Shown: positions 1-6,350 of the stretch, in pieces
Layout: each line of letters starts with the position of its first letter
Numbering within the stretch: the stretch's first letter is position 1
From: an uncultured Collinsella sp.
Lineage (GTDB): Bacteria; Actinomycetota; Coriobacteriia; Coriobacteriales; Coriobacteriaceae
Direction: 5' to 3'
NCBI GenBank assembly: GCA_934650975.1
Contig: CAKUFW010000099.1
Location: forward strand, 1 to 6,350
Length of the DNA: 6,350 bases
Notes under the pieces: model-generated
Database searches by the model: none
Seen by the model: the letters and a program-made list of their open reading frames with translations, nothing else
What the model was told of the DNA's origin: nothing
Position numbers and translations under genes: made by a program

Positions 1-255
1 CACGATATCAGTATCGGTGTGGTAGGCAATGCGGGCATTGTCATACTCGGGCAGCTGATGCAACGCGTTGACCAGGATTACGGGCTCGGTATCGCGCGCG
101 AGCAGCACGCCGCAAAAACGCTCGAACATATCGGCATAAAAGCCGGTCAGATAGTAAATCGACCACGGGTCGTTTACGAGCAGCTGCGCGCCGGGGTGCT
201 GGGCCTCGAGCGCATCGAGCACGCGCGCCACACGCTGGTCATCGACATGTGCCAT
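1..255 (-). CDS. M24-family metallopeptidase (Xaa-Pro aminopeptidase/creatinase type), N-terminal fragment
   Basis: Only the first 85 residues are present; the gene runs off the left edge of the window. Translated from the minus strand it begins MAHVDDQRVARVLDAL. Around residues 26-40 it has LLVNDPWSIYYLTGFY, followed by a FERFCGVLLARDTEPVILVN stretch at about 44-63. This 'nD-p-IyYLTGF ... llV-rdgePvLlV' pattern is typical of the creatinase N-terminal domain that precedes the catalytic pita-bread domain of M24 peptidases (Xaa-Pro aminopeptidase or prolidase). Those enzymes cleave at proline bonds in peptides in the cytoplasm using two metal ions. The catalytic domain and metal ligands lie outside the window, so the exact specificity cannot be judged. 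The ATG at 253-255 is supported by an AAAGGA ribosome site seven or so bases upstream (about 261-266). A candidate promoter lies at 283-310. The gene is 467 bp downstream of the redox operon on the same strand, so it is probably a separate unit. Confidence 0.8.
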   Translation of the reverse strand, partial: MAHVDDQRVARVLDALEAQHPGAQLLVNDPWSIYYLTGFYADMFERFCGVLLARDTEPVILVNALHQLPEYDNARIAYHTDTDIV

Positions 256-282
256 GAAACATCCTTTCGCTAGGTTGCCACC

Positions 283-310
283 ATGGTATCCCCAATGCCA
301 GGCTAGTCAA
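283..310 (-). promoter_or_regulatory. Candidate promoter for the M24 peptidase gene
   Basis: On the minus strand TTGACT (310-305, five of six to the -35 consensus) is followed after 16 bp by TACCAT (288-283, four of six to -10). A start site near 276 would give a short leader containing the AAAGGA ribosome site. The -35 lies inside the left terminal repeat of the 304-721 element. The call is by eye and the -10 is weak. Confidence 0.35.
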
Positions 311-388
311 TTTGGGACGGGGCTATTTTAGCTGCGTCAAACATGCGGAATGATAGGTAAAAGTAGTCATAAAAGTCCCGTCCTAAAT
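310..388. repeat. Alternative hairpin within the left part of the palindromic element
   Basis: Bases 310-324 can pair with 374-388: 15 pairs without a break, two of them G-U on the plus strand (322/376 and 314/384). The loop is 49 nt. This competes with pairing of the same left arm to 691-721, so two mutually exclusive folds are possible. Confidence 0.45.
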
Positions 389-395
389 GGGCTGG

Positions 396-555
396 TTTCA
401 AAACTATGACGGATTACGGGGCTGGACCTGTATATCTTGACCATGGGAAAAATCGCGAAATTAAAACCGCAGGTAGACGGCTTATCAAAAATTGAAAAAT
501 GCCGGTATGGATGGGGGTCTCCGAATCAGCCCCGTAATCCGGCATGGTTTTAAAA
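396..555. repeat. Inner inverted repeat pair, 29-bp arms
   Basis: Arms 396-424 and 527-555 are inverted copies matching at 26 of 29 positions. They share a perfect 15-bp core, CGGATTACGGGGCTG (410-424) and its complement. About 100 bp of AT-richer sequence separates them. The pair is nested inside the outer terminal repeats and shares the ACGGGGCT core with them, so the two pairs may have a common origin. Confidence 0.6.
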
Positions 556-597
556 TGGCACTAAAGTAGGCACAGGCTAAATACCGATTCCAATGAT

Positions 598-664
598 AGT
601 TGCGGTGGAATAGTTCCTGGATACCGGGGTTTTGGCGGAAATCAGGAACTATTTCACCGCAATT
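598..664. repeat. Inner hairpin, 22-bp stem
   Basis: Arms 598-619 and 643-664 are inverted copies. On the plus strand all 22 positions pair, with two G-U pairs (599 and 608 on the left arm). The loop is 23 nt. There is no T-tract after either side, so it does not look like an intrinsic terminator. The nearby sequence 686-707 also forms a 6-bp CGGGGC/GCCCCG stem with a 10-nt loop. Confidence 0.6.
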
Positions 665-722
665 GAGGAGGGGCGGGGTGGATAGCGGGGCAGCTAAAAG
701 AGCCCCGTCCCAAAATGACTAC

Positions 723-1121
723 TTAGGCTTGGCCGATGTCCATGCTGGCGACTAGGTTGATGTTCGTGTCTAGGAGGTTCTCCAGCACGACGTCGCCCAT
801 GTGAATGGGGGCGTCGACCACCAGGCCGCGGATGAGGTTCATCGCTTGGGCGTGGAGTGCCAGCGGGATGGCTTCGGCCGTGCGAACGGGGAGCAGGGCT
901 TCGTCGCCGCCAGATACGGCTACGGTCGTCGTGAGCACGCGCATGGGGCAGGTGAGCTCCTGATGTGCGAACTTGTCGCCGCGGGGGCAGCCGTTGCCGG
1001 TTACGGAGTGCACCGCCGCCACGCTGCCGTCCGATTCGCGCTCGATCTCCACGGTCAGGAGACACTCGGATGGGCAGGTCGTGCAGTTGAACTGCAGCGT
1101 TTCAATCACGTTATCGCTCAT
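723..1121 (-). CDS. DUF1667 (COG3862) cysteine-motif protein, probable redox-complex accessory subunit
   Basis: This is a 132-residue cytoplasmic protein that fits the DUF1667 family, known from its conserved cysteines and its place beside GlpA-like flavoproteins; its biochemical role is not settled. It has CTTCPSEC (C13, C16, C20) near the N terminus. GNGCPRG (C45) follows, and then TCPMRVLTTTV (C58). The C-terminal half contains LPVRT (residues 77-81), the family's typical continuation. The cysteine set suggests a metal or Fe-S site, which is inference. The ATG at 1119-1121 is chosen because GAGGAGG, inside the last codons of the upstream gene, lies nine bases before it, and because the family motifs begin close to this start. 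The longer open frame upstream is an overlap shadow of the preceding gene. Only 4 bp separate it from that gene, so it should be the last gene of the operon. Its TAA stop adjoins the palindromic element; no clear terminator is seen. Confidence 0.88.
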   Translation of the reverse strand: MSDNVIETLQFNCTTCPSECLLTVEIERESDGSVAAVHSVTGNGCPRGDKFAHQELTCPMRVLTTTVAVSGGDEALLPVRTAEAIPLALHAQAMNLIRGLVVDAPIHMGDVVLENLLDTNINLVASMDIGQA

Positions 1122-1125
1122 AGCT

Positions 1126-2496
1126 TTATGCCTCCTCGACGGGATCGACGGACAGGACAATCTCACTGGCACCAAGGTCGAGCGCTTGCTGGATGACTTT
1201 CGCCGGTAGCGGGAAACTCTCCATAACGCTCGGCTTAAACGCACGAACCTTGCCCGCAAACAGCTCCTCACCGCCTGCGAGGATGCGCACGCGGGCAGTA
1301 TCGACCGGTCGGCGCACGCGGAAGTTGACTTTGGTGAGTGCCACGGTCGTAATACGTCCGGGTAACGCGTAGCCTGCGATGCCGGCGGGGGAGACTGTGA
1401 GCTCGCGGCCCGCACCCGCAGTGTCCACCCCGGCACCCGTGCTACCGCCCAACGCCCACGCCGCCGCAGCCGCGCCGGCGCGCTCGGACTCGGTCGTCAC
1501 GTTGTCGGCCAGATCGTGCACGTGCAGCACGTTGCCGCAGGCGAAGATGCCCGGCACGCCTGTCTGCAGGCTCTGGTCCACCACGGCGCCGCGCGTGCGG
1601 GGGTCCAGCTCCACGCCCGCGGCAACCGAAAGCTCGTTCTCAGGAATCAGGCCCACCGAAAGCAGCAGCGTGTCGCATGAAACAACGCGCTCGGTCCCCG
1701 GAATAGGCGCCAGGTGCTCGTCGACCTGGCTCACCTCGACGGCCTCCACGCGGTCGCGACCGATCACGCGCGTCACGGTGGTGGACAGGTGCAGCGGAAT
1801 GCCAAAATCGTCCAGGCAGTTCTTGACGTTGCGGCGCAGGCCGTTGGCGTACGGCATGATCTCGTACACGCCCTCGACCGAAATCCCCTCGAGCGTGCAG
1901 CGGCGCGCCATGATCAGCCCGATGTCGCCCGAGCCCAAAATGACGGCGCGCGAGCCGGGTTTGAGGTTTTCGATATTGATGTATCGCTGCGCCAAGCCGG
2001 CCGTAAACACTCCGGCGGGTCGGCTGCCGGGAATCTTGATCTCGCCGCGCGTGCGCTCGCGACAACCCATGGCAAGAACGACGGCGCGTCCGGTGAGCTG
2101 CAGCATGCCGGCGGGGTTCATGAGCGTGACGGTGTGGACGGCGGCGTTGTCAGTGTCCACTGCGCCTGAACCCCCGTCAATCCTGATCACCATGCTGTCC
2201 AAGAACAGCGCAATGTCGGTTTCGCGCACCTGGTCGATAAATCGCTGCGCGTATTCGGGGCCGGTGAGTTCCTGCTTAAAGTGTGACAGGCCAAAGCCTG
2301 GGTGGATGCACTGGCGCAGGATGCCGCCCAGGTGCCGCTCGCGCTCCACGATGGCCACGCGCGCACCGGCCTTGTGAGCGGAAGGTGCGGCCGCCATACC
2401 GGCAGGTCCGCCGCCGATAACGACCACGTCGAAGGTCTGCGTTGCCACAGTGCCGCCGGTCGCGTGTTTCGCGCCCATATCGATGATCGTCGCCAT
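1126..2496 (-). CDS. FAD/NAD(P)-dependent oxidoreductase (pyridine nucleotide-disulfide oxidoreductase fold)
   Basis: This 456-residue protein has a first dinucleotide-binding motif GGGPAG at 28-33 (FAD) after the strand FDVVVIGG. A second one, GSGDIG, is at 188-193 in [15 protein letters not shown] (NAD(P)). The C-terminal FAD contact region is [15 protein letters not shown] at about 317-331. The CxxC redox pair of thioredoxin reductases is absent; instead there is the conserved [12 protein letters not shown] around C63 and MGCRERTRG around C145. This pattern fits the NAD-linked flavoprotein encoded next to GlpA-like proteins, comparable in arrangement to the paired flavoprotein subunits of hydrogen cyanide synthase, octopine oxidase and archaeal proline dehydrogenase. 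It probably passes electrons between the upstream dehydrogenase and NAD or another carrier. The ATG is one base after the TAG stop of the upstream gene, with AAGGGGG nine bases before it, implying translational coupling. About 20 residues precede the FAD motif strand, so a slightly later start is possible. The substrate is unknown. Confidence 0.88.
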   Translation of the reverse strand: MATIIDMGAKHATGGTVATQTFDVVVIGGGPAGMAAAPSAHKAGARVAIVERERHLGGILRQCIHPGFGLSHFKQELTGPEYAQRFIDQVRETDIALFLDSMVIRIDGGSGAVDTDNAAVHTVTLMNPAGMLQLTGRAVVLAMGCRERTRGEIKIPGSRPAGVFTAGLAQRYINIENLKPGSRAVILGSGDIGLIMARRCTLEGISVEGVYEIMPYANGLRRNVKNCLDDFGIPLHLSTTVTRVIGRDRVEAVEVSQVDEHLAPIPGTERVVSCDTLLLSVGLIPENELSVAAGVELDPRTRGAVVDQSLQTGVPGIFACGNVLHVHDLADNVTTESERAGAAAAAWALGGSTGAGVDTAGAGRELTVSPAGIAGYALPGRITTVALTKVNFRVRRPVDTARVRILAGGEELFAGKVRAFKPSVMESFPLPAKVIQQALDLGASEIVLSVDPVEEA

Positions 2497-2497
2497 C

Positions 2498-3955
2498 CTA
2501 GCGCACCCCCTTCAAAGGTCCCTCAACGAGCCATGAGCCAGCATCCTCCAGCAAAACCTCGCTGGGATCGCACCCCAACTCGCGGGCAAGAATCGCCACC
2601 ACGCGGCTTTGACAAAAACCGCTCTGGCAGCGGCCCATGCCGGCGCGGCAGCGGCGTTTGACGCCTTCGACCGAAACGGCGCCCGGGCGGCGTCGGATTG
2701 CGGCCACGATCTCGGCCTCGGGCACCGTCTCGCAGCGGCAGACGATCTGCCCCCACGCAGGGTCAGAATCAATCAGTTCTTCTTTGCGCGCAAGCGGTGC
2801 TCGGTCAAAGACGTCCGGCGCGCGGCGAATCGGGTCCCAATCGTCCCGTTCGCGCAGAGCCACGCCGGCATCGCGCAGCACCTGCTCCATGCGCTCGGCA
2901 ATGGCCGGCGCGCTCGCCACGCCCGGCGACTGAATGCCCGCCGCCTGGAACAGCTCCGGTACCACGGCCGACTGTCCAACAAAGAAGTCGTTCGTTCCCT
3001 GAATGACCGGGCGCCCGCCGGCAAACGCGCGCACCACGCGGCGCGTGTCCAGATCGGGCACCAGCTTGCGCGCGCCGGTCAGCAGTGCGTTCACATCGGC
3101 GGCATAGGTCTGCGTGTCGCCCGGCTCGCGCGCGGCGGCGGTTGCGGTGATCACGGTGTTGCCGTGCACGGTGCCCGTCACAATGACGCCCTTCGACACC
3201 GGCGTGGGCACCGGATAGAGCGGCATGATCGCTCTCGGCTCCTTGTCCAGCACCACGATGTTGCCCTGGCGCCAGACCATCTGGAACTCCTCAGCGCCCG
3301 CCATGTGCGAGATGCCCGCGGCGCCGTTGCCCGCGGCGTTAATCAGATAGCGGCAGCGCACATCGCCGGCAGGCGTCACCAGCGTAAAGCGCGCGGCTCC
3401 ATCATCTGAGCCGGCAACATAAATTGCCTCCACAGGCGCGGACCGCATAAACGTCACCCCGTTGGCCACGGCGTTCTCCAGCGCGGCAATGGCGACCTCA
3501 AAGGGATCGACAAAGCCAGTCGAGGGGCACCACAGCGCGCACGTCGCCTGGGCGCTCGCACGCGGTTCCAGTCCGTGGATGCGCTCGGGGCCGATAATCG
3601 ACAGCTCGGGTACGCCGTTGGCCAGGCCATTCTGGTGCAGCTTCTCCAGGTGTGCGCGGTCTTCGTCGTTGAAACCCAGCACCATCGACCCAGTGCGGCA
3701 GAACATAAAGCCTAGCTCCTGGGCCCAAGTACCATACAGCTCGCATCCGCGGGCATTGACCTGCGCCTTTACGGTGCCCGGTGCCGGATCGTAGCCGGCG
3801 TGCACCAGGCCGCCGTTGGCCTTCGATGCGCCCATTGCGATGTCGTTGGCCGCCTCGACTACGCAAATGGACAGGTCATAGCGCGCGAGCTGCCGCGCGA
3901 TGGCGCATCCGGTGATGCCCGCGCCCACAATCGCGATATCAAACGTTTCTGTCAC
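2498..3955 (-). CDS. GlpA/LhgO-type FAD-dependent dehydrogenase with C-terminal BFD-like [2Fe-2S] domain
   Basis: This 485-residue flavoprotein opens with the DAO-fold FAD motif GAGITG at 11-16, then [18 protein letters not shown] at about 44-61. That follows the COG0579 (LhgO-like) pattern more than classical GlpA. The C terminus has CRCE (C406, C408) and [13 protein letters not shown] (C436, C443, C448), the BFD-type [2Fe-2S] domain also found at the end of GlpA; C406, C408, C443 and C448 are the expected ligands. Such proteins oxidise small hydroxy-acids or glycerol-3-phosphate. Annotation pipelines often call this type glycerol-3-phosphate dehydrogenase, but no glpK or glpF is in view, so the substrate stays open. 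It starts with GTG at 3955-3953. GGGAGG sits four bases upstream, slightly close, but the FAD motif starts within ten residues, as is normal. It is the first gene of a three-gene operon (gaps of 1 and 4 bp downstream). A perfect 15-bp dyad 17 bp upstream may control it. Confidence 0.85.
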   Translation of the reverse strand: MTETFDIAIVGAGITGCAIARQLARYDLSICVVEAANDIAMGASKANGGLVHAGYDPAPGTVKAQVNARGCELYGTWAQELGFMFCRTGSMVLGFNDEDRAHLEKLHQNGLANGVPELSIIGPERIHGLEPRASAQATCALWCPSTGFVDPFEVAIAALENAVANGVTFMRSAPVEAIYVAGSDDGAARFTLVTPAGDVRCRYLINAAGNGAAGISHMAGAEEFQMVWRQGNIVVLDKEPRAIMPLYPVPTPVSKGVIVTGTVHGNTVITATAAAREPGDTQTYAADVNALLTGARKLVPDLDTRRVVRAFAGGRPVIQGTNDFFVGQSAVVPELFQAAGIQSPGVASAPAIAERMEQVLRDAGVALRERDDWDPIRRAPDVFDRAPLARKEELIDSDPAWGQIVCRCETVPEAEIVAAIRRRPGAVSVEGVKRRCRAGMGRCQSGFCQSRVVAILARELGCDPSEVLLEDAGSWLVEGPLKGVR

Positions 3956-3972
3956 AGTGCCTCCCAGACGAG

Positions 3973-3987
3973 TTGACAGGCTGTCAA
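3973..3987. promoter_or_regulatory. Perfect 15-bp dyad, candidate operator of the redox operon
   Basis: TTGACAG-G-CTGTCAA is a perfect palindrome around one central base, 17 bp upstream of the GTG start of the first operon gene. On the minus strand a TAGGAT (-10-like, 4000-3995) precedes it. If that box is used, transcription would start near 3988 and the dyad would cover about +1 to +15, a usual repressor position. No good -35 is found at the right distance, so the promoter itself is uncertain. The TTGACA half-site does not have a -10 at a proper distance. Confidence 0.4.
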
Positions 3988-4120
3988 TAAGACTATCCTA
4001 CGTTGTGCACACCCCCAGTGCGGCGGCAATGCGGCGAACAGCCCCGCAACACCCGCCAACGGCAGGCGAGGGACACCCAGTAACGTCAACGACCTCGTCT
4101 GCCGGATCAGATGTCGGAGT
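3988..4120. other. Intergenic stretch without recognised content
   Basis: Apart from the possible -10 box (3995-4000), I see no gene, repeat copy or convincing promoter here. It is GC-richer than the repeat array that follows and has no copy of the array arms. Confidence 0.5.
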
Positions 4121-4506
4121 TTTGTCTCCTCCTGTAACAGTAAGCAGAGGGTTCGGCTCTTAGATGTTACAGATTGAGACGTTTGCTAAGCGGGTTCGAC
4201 GTTTGTCTTGTTCTGTAACAGTAAGAGGGGAATTTCGGTCCTACGTGTTATAGATTGAGAAAAAAGCCGGGGCGGGATTCTTCTGTCTCGATCTGTAACA
4301 GGTAGGCCCGTTTTTGGTGATTAGATGTTACAGATTGAGATATTGGGATAGGACGTTTTCCTTTGTCTCGATCTGTAACAGGAAGAAGGAAATTCTGGTT
4401 CTAGATGTTACAGATTGAGACGTTAGTCTGGCGGGTCTTCCGTTTGTCTTGATTTGTAACATCTAGACCCGGATTCTGCTCCCACCTGTTACAGATTGAG
4501 ATGTTT
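4121..4506 (+). repeat. Array of five 80-81-bp units, each an inverted pair of ~20-nt arms
   Basis: Arm A (consensus TTTGTCTCGATCTGTAACAG) starts at 4121, 4202, 4282, 4362 and 4443. Arm B (consensus TAGATGTTACAGATTGAGAC) starts at 4161, 4242, 4322, 4402 and 4483 and is the inverted form of A. A-to-B distance is 40 in all five units, leaving a 20-nt loop every time; B-to-A linkers are 20 or 21 nt. In unit 4, 4364-4380 pairs with 4406-4422 to give a 17-bp stem. Units 3 and 5 give unbroken 16-bp stems, unit 2 has one mismatch and unit 1 has three. Loops and linkers vary much more than arms, but the loops share AG at loop positions 3-4, TT at 12-13 and G at 16. The core CTGTAACAG in A1-A4 is itself a 9-nt palindrome. 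No reading frame, cas gene or recombinase accompanies it. The strand is given as plus because nearly all non-Watson-Crick pairs are G-U on that strand. Confidence 0.85.
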
Positions 4507-4542
4507 GTGTCCGCGCTCGCCCCTTACCCAGCCGTGGTCCCA

Positions 4543-4548
4543 TATAAA
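4543..4548 (+). promoter_or_regulatory. Possible -10 box upstream of the zinc-ribbon gene
   Basis: TATAAA matches the -10 consensus at five of six bases and lies about 55 bp before the start codon, just after the repeat array. There is no convincing -35 at 16-18 bp upstream. An alternative is a start further upstream with the repeat array inside the leader. Confidence 0.25.
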
Positions 4549-4602
4549 CAAACCCCGTGGTAAACTTGGACGGACTGTAAATATTCCGAAAGGTACACCT
4601 CA

Positions 4603-5034
4603 ATGTCCAAGTACATCTCCGAGCTCATGTCACCGCAGCTTATGGGCGTCATCTATGCCTTTGTGGGCTTTATCATCGCCCTGTACGTGCTGTCGGTCGT
4701 TTATGTGTTCATCGACGCTCGCCGCCGTGGCGCCAGCGCCTACGTGGCATGGGGCATCATCGCCCTGATCCCGTTTGTGGGGCTCATCGCCTACCTGGTC
4801 CTGCGTCCGCACTCCTACGCGGCCGACCGCGAGGAGCAGGAGCTGGACATGGCCCTGCGCGAGCGCCAGCTTGCCCAGTACGGCACCTGCCCGCAGTGCG
4901 GCGCGCCCATCGAGAAGGACTTTGTCGTGTGCCCCGTGTGCGACACCCAGGTTCGCAACGTGTGCCCCAGCTGCCATCGCCCGCTCGACGCGCACTGGAA
5001 GGTCTGCCCCTACTGCCGAACTCGCATCCAGTAA
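4603..5034 (+). CDS. Small membrane protein with PLDc_N-like hairpin and double zinc ribbon
   Basis: This 143-residue protein has two hydrophobic segments, about residues 13-35 and 48-68. The second (AWGIIALIPFVGLIAYLVLRP) resembles the phospholipase D-nuclease N-terminal (PLDc_N) transmembrane pattern ending in YL-RP. A charged, probably helical linker (about 74-92, rich in E and R) leads to two treble-cysteine zinc ribbons. The first is CPQC...CPVC (C96, C99, C110, C113), the second CPSC...CPYC (C121, C124, C135, C138). All eight ligands are present, so both sites should bind zinc. Double zinc ribbons like this usually serve as protein or nucleic-acid contact modules; the function of this combination is not known to me. 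The ATG is supported by GAAAGG (4588-4593) nine bases upstream. It follows the repeat array by about 100 bp and precedes thrS by 216 bp on the same strand, with a probable terminator between them. A predicted nucleotide-binding role would be speculation. Confidence 0.85.
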   Translation: MSKYISELMSPQLMGVIYAFVGFIIALYVLSVVYVFIDARRRGASAYVAWGIIALIPFVGLIAYLVLRPHSYAADREEQELDMALRERQLAQYGTCPQCGAPIEKDFVVCPVCDTQVRNVCPSCHRPLDAHWKVCPYCRTRIQ

Positions 5035-5120
5035 CGCATCCATCGCCGGGCCGGCCGCAAGCCACGGGCGCCGCGCGCCCCGCAGCCCCGCACCCACACG
5101 ATGAAGCATGCGTAGAAAAT

Positions 5121-5151
5121 CGCCCGCCGTGCCATTAAGGTGCGGCGGGCG
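5121..5151 (+). terminator. GC-rich hairpin, probable terminator of the zinc-ribbon gene
   Basis: CGCCCGCCGTGCC (5121-5133) and GGTGCGGCGGGCG (5139-5151) form a 13-bp stem with two G-U pairs and a 5-nt ATTAA loop. It is 86 bp after the stop codon. The downstream tail CTTGTATACC is only weakly T-rich, so termination may be inefficient. On the opposite strand the tail is ATTTTCT, so it could also act in that direction. Confidence 0.55.
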
Positions 5152-5152
5152 C

Positions 5153-5180
5153 TTGTATACCAAGGCAACCTGCCTATAAT
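5153..5180 (+). promoter_or_regulatory. thrS promoter
   Basis: TATAAT (5175-5180) is a perfect -10. TTGTAT (5153-5158), 16 bp upstream, is a weak -35 (TTG kept). A start near 5187 would give a leader of about 64 nt. This is too short for a T-box, and no T-box sequence (TGGNACCGCG type) is present. The -35 directly abuts the preceding terminator hairpin. Confidence 0.6.
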
Positions 5181-5224
5181 GATGCAAGTCAAAAACGCCG
5201 AGCGCATCGCATACACTTGCATCA
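5180..5224. promoter_or_regulatory. 10-bp inverted repeat across the thrS transcription start
   Basis: TGATGCAAGT (5180-5189) and ACTTGCATCA (5215-5224) are perfect inverted copies with 25 bp between them. The left copy starts at the last base of the -10 and covers the likely start site, so the RNA would probably lack part of it. A two-site DNA operator is therefore more plausible than an RNA hairpin. The role is inferred. Confidence 0.4.
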
Positions 5225-5250
5225 GGCATCCGAGAGGAGAAAACATACCC

Positions 5251-6350
<1,100 letters not shown>

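Larger units (their letters stand above)
304..721. repeat. Composite palindromic intergenic element with 31-bp terminal inverted repeats (MITE-like)
   Basis: The left end (304-334) and the right end (691-721) are inverted copies of each other, matching at 29 of 31 positions; the differences are at 310/715 and 325/700. The element is 418 bp and has no credible coding frame. Two more long inverted repeats lie inside it. The 8-mer ACGGGGCT or its complement occurs four times, once in each arm of the outer pair and of the first inner pair (317-324, 416-423, 528-535, 701-708). The right tip stops one base short of the stop codon of the DUF1667 gene. The form suggests a non-autonomous transposon-like repeat or a structured intergenic repeat. 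No transposase gene and no clear target-site duplication is visible. A dispersed family would have to be shown from the rest of the genome. Confidence 0.6.

Noticed and set aside
598..664. Intrinsic terminator
   Set aside because: The stem is long and good, but neither strand has a U-tract after it and it is not GC-rich at the base.
296..730. Target-site duplication flanking the palindromic element
   Set aside because: Flanks GCCAGGC and TTAGGCTTGG share only AGGC at different offsets; no clean direct repeat adjoins the ends.
1122..1436. N-terminal extension of the DUF1667 gene
   Set aside because: The extension overlaps the preceding gene in another frame and has low-complexity sequence. 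The ATG at 1121 has its own ribosome site and sits right before the family motifs.
1379..2377. Plus-strand open frame (332 codons) inside the FAD/NAD oxidoreductase gene
   Set aside because: It is the complement of a well-supported flavoprotein gene, with low-complexity R/S/T/P-rich translation and no recognisable domain.
4121..4506. CRISPR array
   Set aside because: Arms alternate in orientation instead of being direct repeats, the 'spacers' share a common pattern, the arms are imperfect, and no cas gene is nearby.
4121..4506. Integron attC array, shufflon or replication-origin iterons
   Set aside because: There are no cassettes, no recombinase or initiator gene and no DnaA-box cluster. 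Segments of 20 bp are too short to be shuffled cassettes.
5187..5250. T-box or other riboswitch upstream of thrS
   Set aside because: The leader is about 64 nt from the likely start, lacks a T-box sequence, and has no antiterminator/terminator pair after the promoter.

Overview
The window looks like chromosomal DNA from a high-GC anaerobic actinobacterium. Strongly GC-ending codons, short intergenic spacing inside the operon, a GlpA-like/DUF1667 redox operon and a ThrRS without a TGS domain would fit a gut Coriobacteriia member such as Collinsella. This is an inference from style and gene content, not a match.

Layout, left to right. (1) 1-255, minus strand: the N-terminal 85 residues of an M24/creatinase-type metallopeptidase, cut by the window edge. 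(2) 256-722: no gene, but a 418-bp composite palindromic element (304-721) with 31-bp imperfect terminal inverted repeats and two further long inverted repeats inside. Its left tip appears to supply a -35 box for the peptidase gene. (3) 723-3955, minus strand: a tight three-gene operon. Transcription order is a GlpA/LhgO-type flavoprotein with a C-terminal BFD [2Fe-2S] domain, an FAD/NAD-dependent oxidoreductase, and a DUF1667 cysteine-motif protein. A perfect 15-bp dyad lies just upstream of the operon. (4) 3956-4602: no gene, but a very regular array (4121-4506) of five 80-81-bp units. Each unit holds one ~20-nt arm and its inverted copy separated by exactly 20 nt. (5) 4603-5034, plus strand: a small membrane protein with two transmembrane segments and two zinc ribbons. 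(6) 5035-5250: a GC-rich hairpin (probable terminator), a promoter with a perfect TATAAT, and a 10-bp dyad. (7) 5251-6350, plus strand: the first 366 residues of threonyl-tRNA synthetase, cut by the window edge.

The three minus-strand redox genes probably make one multi-subunit dehydrogenase. The DAO-type subunit would oxidise a small hydroxy- or phospho-compound (glycerol-3-phosphate is the family's favoured guess), and electrons would pass through FAD, the Fe-S centre and the NAD-binding flavoprotein. The small cysteine-rich protein would be an accessory electron-transfer or assembly subunit. thrS and the zinc-ribbon gene appear to be separate plus-strand units.

The most unusual item is the 4121-4506 array. 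Its period, loop length and alternating arm orientation are strictly kept. In four of five units nearly all departures from Watson-Crick pairing are G-U on the plus strand, which hints that it functions as plus-strand RNA. I do not recognise it as a described element.
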